The notes under the pieces were generated by a model, which worked only from the letters and a program-made list of their open reading frames with translations, ran no database searches and was not told where the DNA came from. A stretch of DNA of 64,000 nt from Bacillus sp. REN3 (GTDB taxonomy: Bacteria > Bacillota > Bacilli > Bacillales > Cytobacillaceae): NCBI RefSeq assembly GCF_017912555.1, contig NZ_JAERSD010000002.1, forward strand, positions 204,392 to 268,391. Direction: 5' to 3'. Below, one piece after another: positions 55,095 through 63,646 of this stretch; positions within the stretch are counted from its first letter, which is position 1; each line of letters opens with the position of its first letter. The position numbers were made by a program, and so were the translations under genes.

Positions 55095-56693
55095 CTATAA
55101 AAAGAAAACAAGTATCTGTGCGGCAATCGCGACAAAAATCAGCGCGAATGGATAAGCAGCTGCATATGCAATCGAGGGATCCTCCGAATCAATCAGCTGG
55201 TTTGTCGCCCCCAAACCGGGTGTGCTTGTCATCCCGCCGCATAACGCCCCTAGAGAATGGATGACACTTAAGCCAAACAGCCTCCTTGCGATGAAAAAGC
55301 CGGCAATGACAGGAAGGGTTGTGATGATTGCTCCGCCGATTACCAGATTGAAGCCCTCCTGCTGGATGACGTCGACAATGCCTCTTCCAGCGGTTGTTCC
55401 TGCACCTGCAAGGAACAGAACGAGCCCGATATCACGGATGACCTGGTTCGATGGCTGATAGTAACGCGCGTGGATCGGACCGAGTTTGCCGAAGTGTCCG
55501 ATAATCAGTGCGATGAATAGCGGTCCTCCCGCCACCCCAAATGTAATCGTTCCCAGCCCAGGCATATGGATTGGCAGCATCCCTGCCATGATCCCAAGCA
55601 AGAGCACAAGGCTGAGCGAAAGGATGTGGACATTGGTCACGGACAACTTCTTTTTACTGAACAGCTTTTCAATATCATCGAGCCGGTCTTCGCTGCTGAC
55701 AAGCGTCAGTACATCTCCGCGCTCAAGCCGCCATTTCGGTTTTTGATTGAATTCAAAGCCGCCGCGCTCGATCCGGGTTACCGTAACCCCATATTTCTGC
55801 CTTAATTCCAGCTCTTTGATCGTCTTCCCTATTAAATCAAGCGAATCGACGGTTACTTTCCGCAGCTTTATATGGTCATGATTTTCAAAGTTTGTCTTCA
55901 CTTCTTTTCCGACATCGCCGCACAGCCGCTTCAGGTCGCTGAGAAGACCGACCGCGACAAGCCGGTCGCCAATAAGTATGACCGTGTCATTCAAGGCAAT
56001 GATATTGCGGTCACCGCGGATGACCCTGCTGATGACTACAGAATCGTACTGGTTGAACCTCAGTTCCTCCAGCGTCCTTTTATTGACAGAAGGGTTGGTG
56101 ACCTCGATGGTCATGGCTTCAGGAGATTCGGCATTGCGGATCGGCCCGGCTTTCTTATTCAAATCTGCTGCTAAATCGATTTTCAATACACGCGGCAGGA
56201 TCTGGACGAACAATACAACAGCAAGCACTCCAAAGGGATAGGCAATCCCGTAGCCGACTGACGCCAGAGGGTCGCCGGTTGCCTGAAGAGCGGCTGCAAG
56301 TCCTGGGGTGCTTGTCAAAGCCCCCGTCATGATGCCGATGCTTAAAGCTGGCGACAAATCGAACAACTTGGATACGAGGATGGTTGTGACCGCGGCAACA
56401 AACACAATCAACAAACCGATGATGCCAAACACGGCCCCGCTCGATTTCATCATCCTGAAAAAGCGCGGGCCAGCCTGGAGGCCTACCGCTACAATGAACA
56501 GGCCAAGTCCAAGCTGCTGGATGACCGGCGAAACCTCGTAGCCAAAATGCCCGAACACCATTGCCGCCAGCAATACGCCGGACGTGCCAAGGCTCAGGCC
56601 GCGTATTTTGATTTCTCCGACCATAGAGCCAAGAAATAATATGACAAAAAGTAAAATTAATGGTTCTTCAAGCAACTCAAGTATACCGTCCAC
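55095..56693 (-). CDS. AspT/YidE-type transporter with two RCK-C domains
   Basis: Membrane transporter of about 532 residues in the aspartate:alanine exchanger group. Two homologous membrane halves each contain the TSTPGL signature (GALTSTPGLAAALQ and GGMTSTPGLGATNQ). Two cytosolic TrkA-C/RCK-C domains lie between them (about 190-360, DSVVISRVIRGDRNI and YGVTVTRIERGG), which usually bind a regulatory ligand. Substrate unknown. GTG at 56693 is preferred because GGAGGAATCATCA lies before it; the ATG at 56732 lacks a site. Confidence 0.88.
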   Translation of the reverse strand: MDGILELLEEPLILLFVILFLGSMVGEIKIRGLSLGTSGVLLAAMVFGHFGYEVSPVIQQLGLGLFIVAVGLQAGPRFFRMMKSSGAVFGIIGLLIVFVAAVTTILVSKLFDLSPALSIGIMTGALTSTPGLAAALQATGDPLASVGYGIAYPFGVLAVVLFVQILPRVLKIDLAADLNKKAGPIRNAESPEAMTIEVTNPSVNKRTLEELRFNQYDSVVISRVIRGDRNIIALNDTVILIGDRLVAVGLLSDLKRLCGDVGKEVKTNFENHDHIKLRKVTVDSLDLIGKTIKELELRQKYGVTVTRIERGGFEFNQKPKWRLERGDVLTLVSSEDRLDDIEKLFSKKKLSVTNVHILSLSLVLLLGIMAGMLPIHMPGLGTITFGVAGGPLFIALIIGHFGKLGPIHARYYQPSNQVIRDIGLVLFLAGAGTTAGRGIVDVIQQEGFNLVIGGAIITTLPVIAGFFIARRLFGLSVIHSLGALCGGMTSTPGLGATNQLIDSEDPSIAYAAAYPFALIFVAIAAQILVFFL

Positions 56694-57062
56694 TGATGAT
56701 TCCTCCATTGATACCGTACTCGGCCTTCCCATTGACTAGAATATCACGCAGAAACACTTTCCTGTTCCCCATTCGTGACTAATTGGAGAAGGAACTTTCC
56801 TATTCCTTTTACCCAACTCTGGATTTTTAATTGGTCCGCTTTCCTTGCTTCTTTTTCTTCAAAACCACATTTTCACTGGGATGTGTTGCTTTCCTCAAAA
56901 GGCCGCTGTCTTCGAGCCCAGACAATGGGTTGGGCGGCAGGATTCTCTCCAGAAAAATCAATAGGGGAAGCCCTGTGGATCCTTCAAGTACCCATGGTGC
57001 ATCTTGCCCGTCCGCGAAACCAAAAGTCGGGGGCGCAAAGAAACTTGCATGCCATCAGCTCT
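56694..57062. other. Intergenic stretch without recognisable features
   Basis: Overlapping ~100-codon frames on the plus strand have no binding site and no family likeness. I see no repeat or clear terminator for the upstream ArAE gene. Confidence 0.4.
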
Positions 57063-58124
57063 CTAATAAGAGCCTTCTGAGAATGGCTGATCAAGCAGCC
57101 TTTGATGCTTAGCTTCCAGCTTGTGTATATGTTCCAATTCTTCCAGCAGGTCATGGATGGACAACAGTTCATAAAAAATGACTGCTTCCTCTGAAAACCG
57201 CTGGGACTGTGGTTCTCTGTCCTCGACTTCTTTTTTCAAAAGCGCAACCAACTCGCTGACGAGTGCAGCATGGCCATCATCGATCGTAAAATCAGCGTCA
57301 AAAAGGGTTGTCTTCATCGATTTGCCCATCTCGCTGATGACATGCTGTTTTTCCCGATCGAGTTCAAGCGAGGGAAGCGACAGAAGATTCCCCAGATGGT
57401 AATGGATTTGCCTTAAGATTGCCAGCTTTTTATATTCGTAATGAAGGCTTCTCATATCTTTTCGGTCGGAGCGGTGCAGCTTCCACTCATCCTTTTGATA
57501 GGTACAGAGCGTTTCAATCGATTCCAGCTTTTTGAGCAGTTGCCGGAAATCCATTTTTGTAGTCTGGTGCAAAGGCTGGTTTTGAATGATTTCAAGGATC
57601 CTTTTTTCCAACATGTTCCCCGTATCCCTGACAGCCTGCCCAATTTTTTCCTGGATTGGCCGGGAATAGTCAGGCCGGATGACCAGCAGGTTCACCAATG
57701 TCGAAACGGTCAACCCAATTCCAGTGGTCCCCAGACGGACTAAAAAGGAAGCGAAATAATTATCCTGTACCGTGGAAATCATTGCCACCCCAGTGAGGAC
57801 TGCCACCAGCGCCCCATCATGCAGACGGAGCCGGTGACAGGCGATGATGGTCGCTACGGCAACAAGCATATACGTAAGCGGGCTCGGTCCAAATGCAAAG
57901 TTGAATACAACGGAAAAAGCAGCGCCAATCGCCGATGCCGGAAAACGGACAAAGGCTTTTTTTATCGAATCAGCAGCAGTTGGTTCAACGGTGACAATCG
58001 CGGTAATGACCGCGAACATTGGCGGCCAGTCAAGCCAGTCACAAATAAGCGCCGTCAGGAATACAGCAATCCCCGTCTTCAGCACCCGTCCGCCAACAAA
58101 ATTAAACCTTTTAAACACATTCAT
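57063..58124 (-). CDS. Aromatic acid exporter family (DUF939/FUSC-like) membrane protein
   Basis: Protein of 353 residues. An N-terminal half with about six membrane helices (GGRVLKTGIAVFLTALICDWLDWPP, VITAIVTVEPTAADSIKKA) is followed by a cytosolic helical half (about 180-353). This is the ArAE_1/DUF939 arrangement of Gram-positive bacteria, related to FUSC-type exporters. The ATG at 58124 follows GAGGAATGTCCG; the longer frame to 58364 is unlikely. Substrate unproven. Confidence 0.85.
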   Translation of the reverse strand: MNVFKRFNFVGGRVLKTGIAVFLTALICDWLDWPPMFAVITAIVTVEPTAADSIKKAFVRFPASAIGAAFSVVFNFAFGPSPLTYMLVAVATIIACHRLRLHDGALVAVLTGVAMISTVQDNYFASFLVRLGTTGIGLTVSTLVNLLVIRPDYSRPIQEKIGQAVRDTGNMLEKRILEIIQNQPLHQTTKMDFRQLLKKLESIETLCTYQKDEWKLHRSDRKDMRSLHYEYKKLAILRQIHYHLGNLLSLPSLELDREKQHVISEMGKSMKTTLFDADFTIDDGHAALVSELVALLKKEVEDREPQSQRFSEEAVIFYELLSIHDLLEELEHIHKLEAKHQRLLDQPFSEGSY

Positions 58125-58400
58125 CGGACATTCCTCTTTTAAAGCCATATATTGATTCATTATAACAAAACGGAGGCAGCAATGAAGCAGGAACAAAAAA
58201 CGAGAGCGCCCATTCAGCCCCGCCCAGCCCCGCCGTCCGATCAAGATTGCCTCATCCTGTGGCAACGTCGGCTCTAAGCCATCCGTGTCCTTCGAAGGCT
58301 TGACAGTGAGGAAATTGGCAGCACTGAACCGTCTCGAGGAGCTTAGCCTGATTTTGGACCACATGTAAAGAATTTAATAATTACATGTTAAGTAATGAAA
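58125..58400. other. Gene-free stretch upstream of the ArAE gene
   Basis: No supported reading frame, repeat or known RNA. It should contain the ArAE promoter, but no clear -35/-10 pair could be picked. Confidence 0.4.
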
Positions 58401-58427
58401 ATGCCCCTCCTTTACAGAGGGGCATTC
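58401..58427 (-). terminator. Terminator of the GntR-ABC operon
   Basis: ATGCCCCTC/GAGGGGCAT form a 9-bp stem, followed by TTTTCATTA on the minus strand, directly after the last gene of the operon. Confidence 0.88.
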
Positions 58428-58430
58428 ATA

Positions 58431-59126
58431 CTAATTGATGATCATCACATTGCCGTCCACTTTGACCCCTTCCGGAACTTGGATATAAAGGAAGCCATGG
58501 TTGAAGAAAACTGTTTCATGATTGAAATATATATTGCCATCATCGGAAAACTGGCTGAATGGGAATGGCAAGGAAAACTTAGCAAACTCCAGTTTCAGTG
58601 GCGCAGGCGGATAAATGACAATATTCGCGCCTTCAGCTTCGAGCTGGGGAGGTGGAATTCGATCCGAAATATCAACATTCTCAATGTATGATTTCGATCC
58701 GTAATAATATGCTGCGGCCTCCCCTTCCAGACCTGGTACACTTTCAACAAAAGTCAGCATATAGAAATCACTGATAGCCGATTTGATAGACATGCTGTTT
58801 CCCTCAAGCGGAATTTTCCATTTCTCCTTTACTTCAGCACCTTTTATTTCATCAATCCTGCCGCTTTCGATCAGCCGAACATAGTCATTCTGGAATTCCC
58901 GCTGCCGCTCGATATCCCCACTGCTGACCGCCCTGCCCGCAAAGTGTTCCTTAGGAGGCAGTATAAAAGACAGAAGCGAGACGGCGGCGAGCACAATCAC
59001 ATATGCGAGAAACACCATTGAAGCCCGGTTTCCCTTGAGCATCCTTGGCAGCAAAACTTTGCTGAGAATGACACCAAACGTCAGCAAAATAATCAAAAAA
59101 ACAACTATTGGAAAGACTGCGACCAT
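58431..59126 (-). CDS. Unknown membrane-anchored protein of the GntR-ABC operon
   Basis: Protein of 231 residues with two N-terminal membrane helices (about 3-25 and 38-58) and a ~170-residue region predicted outside or at the membrane surface, beta-rich toward the C-terminus. No family recognised. Its ATG overlaps the permease stop (TAATG), so it is coupled to the ABC genes and probably works with them. Confidence 0.7.
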   Translation of the reverse strand: MVAVFPIVVFLIILLTFGVILSKVLLPRMLKGNRASMVFLAYVIVLAAVSLLSFILPPKEHFAGRAVSSGDIERQREFQNDYVRLIESGRIDEIKGAEVKEKWKIPLEGNSMSIKSAISDFYMLTFVESVPGLEGEAAAYYYGSKSYIENVDISDRIPPPQLEAEGANIVIYPPAPLKLEFAKFSLPFPFSQFSDDGNIYFNHETVFFNHGFLYIQVPEGVKVDGNVMIIN

Positions 59127-59878
59127 TACTGTCTGACCTCCGTTCTATTCGTTGTGAATATGGCAATTCCAAAAGTGATCGAAGATACGAGCAGCACTTT
59201 CAGTGTGAACAGCCAAAAGGATGTTTCCCCGCCGAAAAATTTTGAAATATCCGGGATCAAAGCAGGTTGTTCAGGAATAAAGGCCTCGATGAAAATGCTC
59301 CCGAAGAAAACTGCCGGCAAGAGGAGAAGAAACAGCTTGTTCTTCTGGACAAGCATTCCAGCCAAGTAGCCGAATGCAGTGAATAAGAAGAGGTATAGAA
59401 TGGTAGCAGCCAGGCCAGCCATGAATTCCGGGACGCTCAGTACCATGCTGGAGAGATAGTCCCTGTCTAGCTTAAGCAAACCGATGACCTTCAGGACTTG
59501 GGTCGAAAACAGCGTAGTCATGCCGCCTGTTATACTGGCCACGATCAAGAAAAGGACATTTGCTATATGGCTTGTAAGCCTATTGGCAATGAAGGCATAA
59601 TCATCGAAACGGTATGCCTTGGTCGTCATGATAATCGCTGAAATAAACGCCCAGATCATCGTGAAAGCAAGAATCATATTGCCACTGTAATATCTCAAAT
59701 CGTACTCAAAGTTGTCTATGCTGCCTCCCTGATTCGCTTCCCCGCTCAACGAAATCAGGATAGCCAGAATCTGCACGATCATTAAGGAAGTGAACATGCC
59801 GCGGTAAGATTTGAGCTTCAAGCGGACTTGTTTCCGGACGACCTCCCACATCTTAACGTCAGCTAAATACATCATCAA
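59126..59878 (-). CDS. ABC transporter permease of the GntR-controlled operon
   Basis: Membrane protein of 250 residues with six predicted helices, of the ABC-2 type found beside YtrB-like ATPases. No extracellular domain. Its start overlaps the ATPase gene end by 20 bases. Such GntR-ABC sets respond to cell-wall-active peptides or envelope stress in Bacillus and Staphylococcus; the transported compound is unknown. Confidence 0.82.
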   Translation of the reverse strand: MMMYLADVKMWEVVRKQVRLKLKSYRGMFTSLMIVQILAILISLSGEANQGGSIDNFEYDLRYYSGNMILAFTMIWAFISAIIMTTKAYRFDDYAFIANRLTSHIANVLFLIVASITGGMTTLFSTQVLKVIGLLKLDRDYLSSMVLSVPEFMAGLAATILYLFLFTAFGYLAGMLVQKNKLFLLLLPAVFFGSIFIEAFIPEQPALIPDISKFFGGETSFWLFTLKVLLVSSITFGIAIFTTNRTEVRQ

Positions 59879-60755
59879 TCCCGCCTTTCCTTTTATCTGT
59901 TAAAAACGAGCAGAGATCCTCAAGGGCGACTTTCGAAAAACTGAGGCCGCTCCTGATTGCCGATTCCTTTTGTTCCTCGGAAATTGTATTTCTGACTACG
60001 GCATACATGCCGCCGTATCCTGTCCTGATTTTATGGAAGACTTCCTGCTCTCCAAGCCAGCTGCCAACCAATCCTTCTTCCCCACTGATTCCGATGGCAT
60101 AATCCCTTAACTCCTCTACTGGAAGATGCAACAGTTTCGTACCTTCTTTTATAAGAAGCAAATCCTCTAGAAGGTCCTCCAGCTCGGTTAAATGGTGGCT
60201 GGAAACAAGGATGGTCCGTGGATATGCAAGGTAATCCTTGAGGAGAGCCCTGTAGAAATCTTTTCGGACGCCAGCATCCATCCCGTTGGTGGGTTCATCA
60301 TAAATGGTCAACGGACATCGCGCCGCCAAGCCTAATATAGCGTGCAGGGTGCTTTTCATCCCCTTGGAAAGCTGATCATGGGTTGATTTTGGATGAAGGG
60401 AAAAATAATCAAGCAATTTACTGGCAAGTTCCTGGTCCCAGTTAGGGTAAAAATCTCCAGCCGTTTCAAAAATTTCATCAAGAGTCATTGAGGATGGCAG
60501 ATTCATATTTTCGTCGATAAAAATCAGATTGGCTGACACCTTTAAATTATTGAAGGGATTTTCATGGAAAACCCGGACTTCTCCTGAAGTTGGGCGGATA
60601 AATCCAGCTGCGATTTTCAGTATCGTTGTTTTCCCAGCGCCGTTCCTGCCGATCAATCCGGTAATCTTCTTCTCTGCCAATGAAAAAGTAAGGCCGTCGA
60701 GGGCTTTCTTTTTCCCATAAAGCTTCGTGACCTCCTTGAACTCCAGAATATTCAT
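59859..60755 (-). CDS. ABC transporter ATP-binding protein (YtrB-like)
   Basis: ATPase of 298 residues. Walker A (GRNGAGKTTILKI), Q loop (FIDENMNLP), Walker B (PLTIYDEPTNGMD) and the switch His (SSHHLTEL) are clear. The signature loop reads LSKGMKSTLHAI, replacing LSGGQ with LSKGM, a variant usual in this subfamily. A C-terminal ~70-residue extension follows. Its start overlaps the GntR stop by four bases. Confidence 0.92.
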   Translation of the reverse strand: MNILEFKEVTKLYGKKKALDGLTFSLAEKKITGLIGRNGAGKTTILKIAAGFIRPTSGEVRVFHENPFNNLKVSANLIFIDENMNLPSSMTLDEIFETAGDFYPNWDQELASKLLDYFSLHPKSTHDQLSKGMKSTLHAILGLAARCPLTIYDEPTNGMDAGVRKDFYRALLKDYLAYPRTILVSSHHLTELEDLLEDLLLIKEGTKLLHLPVEELRDYAIGISGEEGLVGSWLGEQEVFHKIRTGYGGMYAVVRNTISEEQKESAIRSGLSFSKVALEDLCSFLTDKRKGGIDDVFS

Positions 60756-61138
60756 TTCCCTTCCCCCTTTAAATCCTGCTTTGCTTCCAGGATCATATTG
60801 ATTAATTCTTCATCACTGATTTGAAGATACGCTGCTTCCTGGACCAGTTCAGACACCAAGGTTTTCAACGTCTGGTTCCTCCGCTTTTCCAGGATGATTT
60901 TCCTCGCTTCGCCTGACACGAACATCCCCAGCCCCCGCTTCTTGTACAGGATTTGATCATCAGCTAACATATTCAATCCCTTCGCTGCAGTTGCGGGATT
61001 GATATTCAACATCTCGGCAAGCTGGTATTGCGAGTATACTTTCTGATCTACTTTAATGCTTTCGCTGAGTATTTCCGTCTCAAGCCATTCTGCAATCTGA
61101 ACATAAATCGGCTTCATACTGTCGGAATTCAGAATCAA
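60752..61138 (-). CDS. GntR family repressor, YtrA subfamily
   Basis: Short GntR protein of about 128 residues. A winged helix (YVQIAEWLETEIL, YSQYQLAEMLNINPATAAKGLNML, YKKRGLGMFVS) is followed by a ~45-residue dimerisation tail, as in YtrA. TTG at 61138 is chosen because GGAGGTGGGGAT lies directly before it. First gene of the operon; a palindrome over the -10 box upstream is its probable operator. Confidence 0.9.
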   Translation of the reverse strand: MILNSDSMKPIYVQIAEWLETEILSESIKVDQKVYSQYQLAEMLNINPATAAKGLNMLADDQILYKKRGLGMFVSGEARKIILEKRRNQTLKTLVSELVQEAAYLQISDEELINMILEAKQDLKGEGK

Positions 61139-61155
61139 ATCCCCACCTCCTGGCA

Positions 61156-61206
61156 TAGTGCATTACTCCTGTAATGTACTATACCTAATTTAACAGGATT
61201 TAACAA
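61156..61206 (-). promoter_or_regulatory. Promoter and operator of the GntR-ABC operon
   Basis: Minus-strand -35 TTGTTA (61206-61201), 17 bases, -10 TATAGT (61183-61178). TAGTGCATTAC and GTAATGTACTA (61156-61181) form an 11-bp inverted repeat with one mismatch over the -10 and start region. This is a typical repressor site for a YtrA-type GntR protein. Confidence 0.85.
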
Positions 61207-61354
61207 GAGCGTTTACGGATTTTTATCGGTTTTTCGTAATTGGGCCTTGGGATTTCCATTAATATTGCAAGGGAACCCGCAGATTTCGGCATAAACTGAA
61301 TGATTCTTCTGGCTGTTCCCTCGCCTTCAAAAAGACCAGCTATATTTTTGGGCA

Positions 61355-61385
61355 TACAAAAACCCCTTCACCATCGTGAAGGGGG
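61355..61385 (-). terminator. Terminator of the small membrane protein gene
   Basis: CCCCTTCAC/GTGAAGGGG form a 9-bp perfect stem with a four-base loop, then TTTTTG on the minus strand. Confidence 0.92.
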
Positions 61386-61392
61386 GTCGCAT

Positions 61393-61611
61393 TCATAATA
61401 CTTTTTGTTTCTCATCAGGACTTTCCAGCTGCATTTTGTTCAATTCGAGGCGCATTTTCTCTGTTTCCAGCAGGAAATTCTCATGTTTGAGCCGTTCTAA
61501 TTCAAGCTGATCTTCAAGCATATCACGCTTAATACGGGCCATCTTTTGGAAATGCGTGGCCACAATCGCAACAATCGGAATCAAAAAGGCAATAGCCCAG
61601 CTATCAATCAA
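61393..61611 (-). CDS. Small membrane-anchored coiled-coil protein (72 aa)
   Basis: One N-terminal membrane helix (AWAIAFLIPIVAIVATHF-like, about 4-22) is followed by a charged heptad-rich helix to the end (IKRDMLEDQLELERLKHENF, about 29-48, and onward). TTG at 61611 is about eight bases after GAGGTGA; a TTG two codons earlier is too close. Function unknown; the gene has its own terminator. Confidence 0.75.
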   Translation of the reverse strand: MIDSWAIAFLIPIVAIVATHFQKMARIKRDMLEDQLELERLKHENFLLETEKMRLELNKMQLESPDEKQKVL

Positions 61612-61690
61612 AATCAATCACCTCAGATTAATTTCCTCATTATTCAAATGATAACAAATTGAGGAAAATAAAACCAGTCAGTAGGGACGA

Positions 61691-62533
61691 TCAACTGGAA
61701 ATGAGCACTCCTTCAAGCTCCTTGCTGATCTCCCTTGATCGATCGGCAGCGTGATGGACTGCCTGGGAGATTGCGTGTCCTCCGTTATTCCTTTTTAACG
61801 CAGTCAATCCTGCTGCTGTCGTTCCGTTTGGCGAAGTGACATTCTTTCGCAGCGTTGTTGGTGTATCGCCTTTCTCCAGGATCATTTTCGCTGCTCCCAA
61901 GATCGTCTGGGCGATAATTTCCCGGACCATGTTTTCATCCATGCCATTTTCGATGCCTGTAAGCTCCATGTGTTCCATCAAATAGTAGAAGTAAGCGGGA
62001 CCGCTTCCTGCCAGCCCTGTAAAAATGTCCATCTGGTCTTCGGCAATCACAAATACTTTCCCCATTGTACCAAGAAGCTCTTTTACATCCTCCACTTGAG
62101 CCATTCCCGAGTTCTTCCCGGGAGAAATCGCAGTAGCGGATTCCTGGATCATGCTTGATGTATTGGGCATGACGCGGATGACCTGCTGGCCATCTTTCAG
62201 GTTTTCTTCCATAAACCCAGTGGAAATGCCGGCCAGAACCGAAACAACAAGCTGGCCTGGAGAGATTCTTTCCTTCAAGTCTGCAAGGGCTGCCGCAGCA
62301 CCCTTCGGCTTCATAGCAAGAATGAACATATCAATCTCCTGATACGGCAGTTCGGATAGGGACGATACGTTCACGCCGTATTTTTCCTCCATCAATCCAA
62401 GTCTCGCCCCGTTGCTTTTATTGGTTACAAATACATTTTCCTTCTTTACTTTTCCAGACTTTACAACACCGGAAATCATCGATTCCGCCATTGAACCCGC
62501 GCCTAAAAAAGCAATTCTTTTATTATCCAACAA
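61691..62533 (-). CDS. proC: Pyrroline-5-carboxylate reductase
   Basis: Last enzyme of proline synthesis, 280 residues, reducing pyrroline-5-carboxylate with NAD(P)H. Rossmann loop FLGAGSMAESMI, RVMPNTSSMIQESATAI, the substrate loop AGSGPAYFYYLMEHM and the C-terminal TSPNGTTAAGL signature are all present. The start is TTG at 62533 with GAGGTGAACGTTC upstream. It stands alone, not with proAB. Bacillus often has several copies (ProG, ProH, ProI), so proC is used generically. Confidence 0.95.
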   Translation of the reverse strand: MLDNKRIAFLGAGSMAESMISGVVKSGKVKKENVFVTNKSNGARLGLMEEKYGVNVSSLSELPYQEIDMFILAMKPKGAAAALADLKERISPGQLVVSVLAGISTGFMEENLKDGQQVIRVMPNTSSMIQESATAISPGKNSGMAQVEDVKELLGTMGKVFVIAEDQMDIFTGLAGSGPAYFYYLMEHMELTGIENGMDENMVREIIAQTILGAAKMILEKGDTPTTLRKNVTSPNGTTAAGLTALKRNNGGHAISQAVHHAADRSREISKELEGVLISS

Positions 62534-62539
62534 GAACGT

Positions 62540-63030
62540 TCACCTCTCTATTGAAAGTTGTGTTCGTACACCGTTCGTATTTTTTCAACGGTTCTAATGG
62601 TAACACGCTCAGGTTAAGATTCAAGGGAAACGCAGTGATTCGCGAGCAAACGGGCGAGATAATGAATGAAAGCGGAAACATCCTGACCAAAGTGTACTTT
62701 AAATTCCCTAGACGATACCTAATCTTCGATAAAGGCGAAATATGCCATAATACACGAGTCGACCGAAAGGCTGAAAAAAGGGTAAGCCCTGCAGCTCCTG
62801 CTTATAAAGGGTCACCGTCAGAGATCTCTGGACAGGATCAAACTCCCGGCTCGAAAGCATCCCGTGTTCCATCCTGGAGATGGAATAGCGGCCTTTATTC
62901 CCCGACAGTCCGAGGACGGATGGTAGCCGGTTTGGCTAGAAGGCAGCCATGACAGGGGGTTACCACCATTCCTCTTTATGGGATGTTTGCGCTCCCCTGG
63001 TTATGACTGTTGATAAGGAATGAAGGAAAT
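62540..63030. other. Intergenic region with a hairpin-rich, GC-rich segment
   Basis: 62760-62990 is more GC-rich than its flanks and contains several short perfect hairpins (CCATC/GATGG near 62870, GTCC/GGAC near 62910, AGCC/GGCT near 62925). No reading frame with a binding site is supported, and no riboswitch consensus I know fits. It may be an unrecognised structured RNA or a decayed gene. Confidence 0.4.
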
Positions 63031-63057
63031 CCCGGGAATCCTCACTTTCATCCCGGG
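63031..63057 (-). terminator. Probable terminator of the DUF4352 gene
   Basis: CCCGGGAT and ATTCCCGGG pair around a short loop; the following ATTTCCTTC tail is only moderately U-rich. Confidence 0.6.
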
Positions 63058-63066
63058 TTATGCTCC

Positions 63067-63633
63067 TTATTGCAAATTGACTTTAATTGTTTTATCTGAC
63101 CAGAAGCTTGGGAAGTATTGGAGCTGCAGCGCTTTGTCTCCAGCCGGCTGCTCGAAAGCGATTGTTCCGGAAACCTTTCCGCCTGCAGCCAATTCTCCTG
63201 ACTGAAGGGCTGTATCGGTGTCGATTGTCGTGAACGCCTGGTCGACGATTTGTCCCTGGCTGTTCGCCATCTTGAAGTCGTATGGATTATACGAGATGTT
63301 TTCAGTGCCTGCATTGTTGATCTCAACCGTGACAATCACGAATTCATGGCTAGCTTTCGGCTGGTCAAAATCACTGCCTGCTGACTTTTCCACCTTCGTG
63401 ACAGTCAGGATGTTATCGCCAAGCTGCACTTTTTCGCCAACAGCGAACTCTTCCTTTGCCGGCTGATCTTTTTGCTCCTGTTCTGTTTTCTCTTGAGCCG
63501 ATGACGATGTTTCTCTTGATTCACCGACCGCCTTTTTGGCTGTTTCCTCTTCCCCGCTGCCGCTTGAGACAGCTGCAATAATCATGATTGCGGCCAACCA
63601 GAACCACCATTTTTTATAGAAAGGCTTTTTCAT
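63067..63633 (-). CDS. DUF4352 domain exported protein
   Basis: Protein of 188 residues with an N-terminal membrane segment (YKKWWFWLAAIMIIAAVSSG). A polar Glu/Lys/Ser-rich linker (30-65) follows, then a DUF4352 beta-sandwich domain (about 66-188: VGEKVQLGDNILTVTKVEK, FVIVTVEINNAGTENISYNP, GKVSGTIAFEQPAG). The domain is common in Bacillus surface proteins and has no defined ligand. It precedes the VWA gene's stretch on the same strand with a 13-base gap, so the two are likely co-transcribed. Confidence 0.85.
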   Translation of the reverse strand: MKKPFYKKWWFWLAAIMIIAAVSSGSGEEETAKKAVGESRETSSSAQEKTEQEQKDQPAKEEFAVGEKVQLGDNILTVTKVEKSAGSDFDQPKASHEFVIVTVEINNAGTENISYNPYDFKMANSQGQIVDQAFTTIDTDTALQSGELAAGGKVSGTIAFEQPAGDKALQLQYFPSFWSDKTIKVNLQ

Positions 63634-63646
63634 TCCTGTTTCCTCC

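Noticed and set aside
62833-62845. Fragment of 16S rRNA (minus strand GAGTTTGATCCTG)
   Set aside because: The 13-base match to the 5' end of 16S rRNA stops at once on the downstream side, and no other rRNA segment is present; taken as coincidence.
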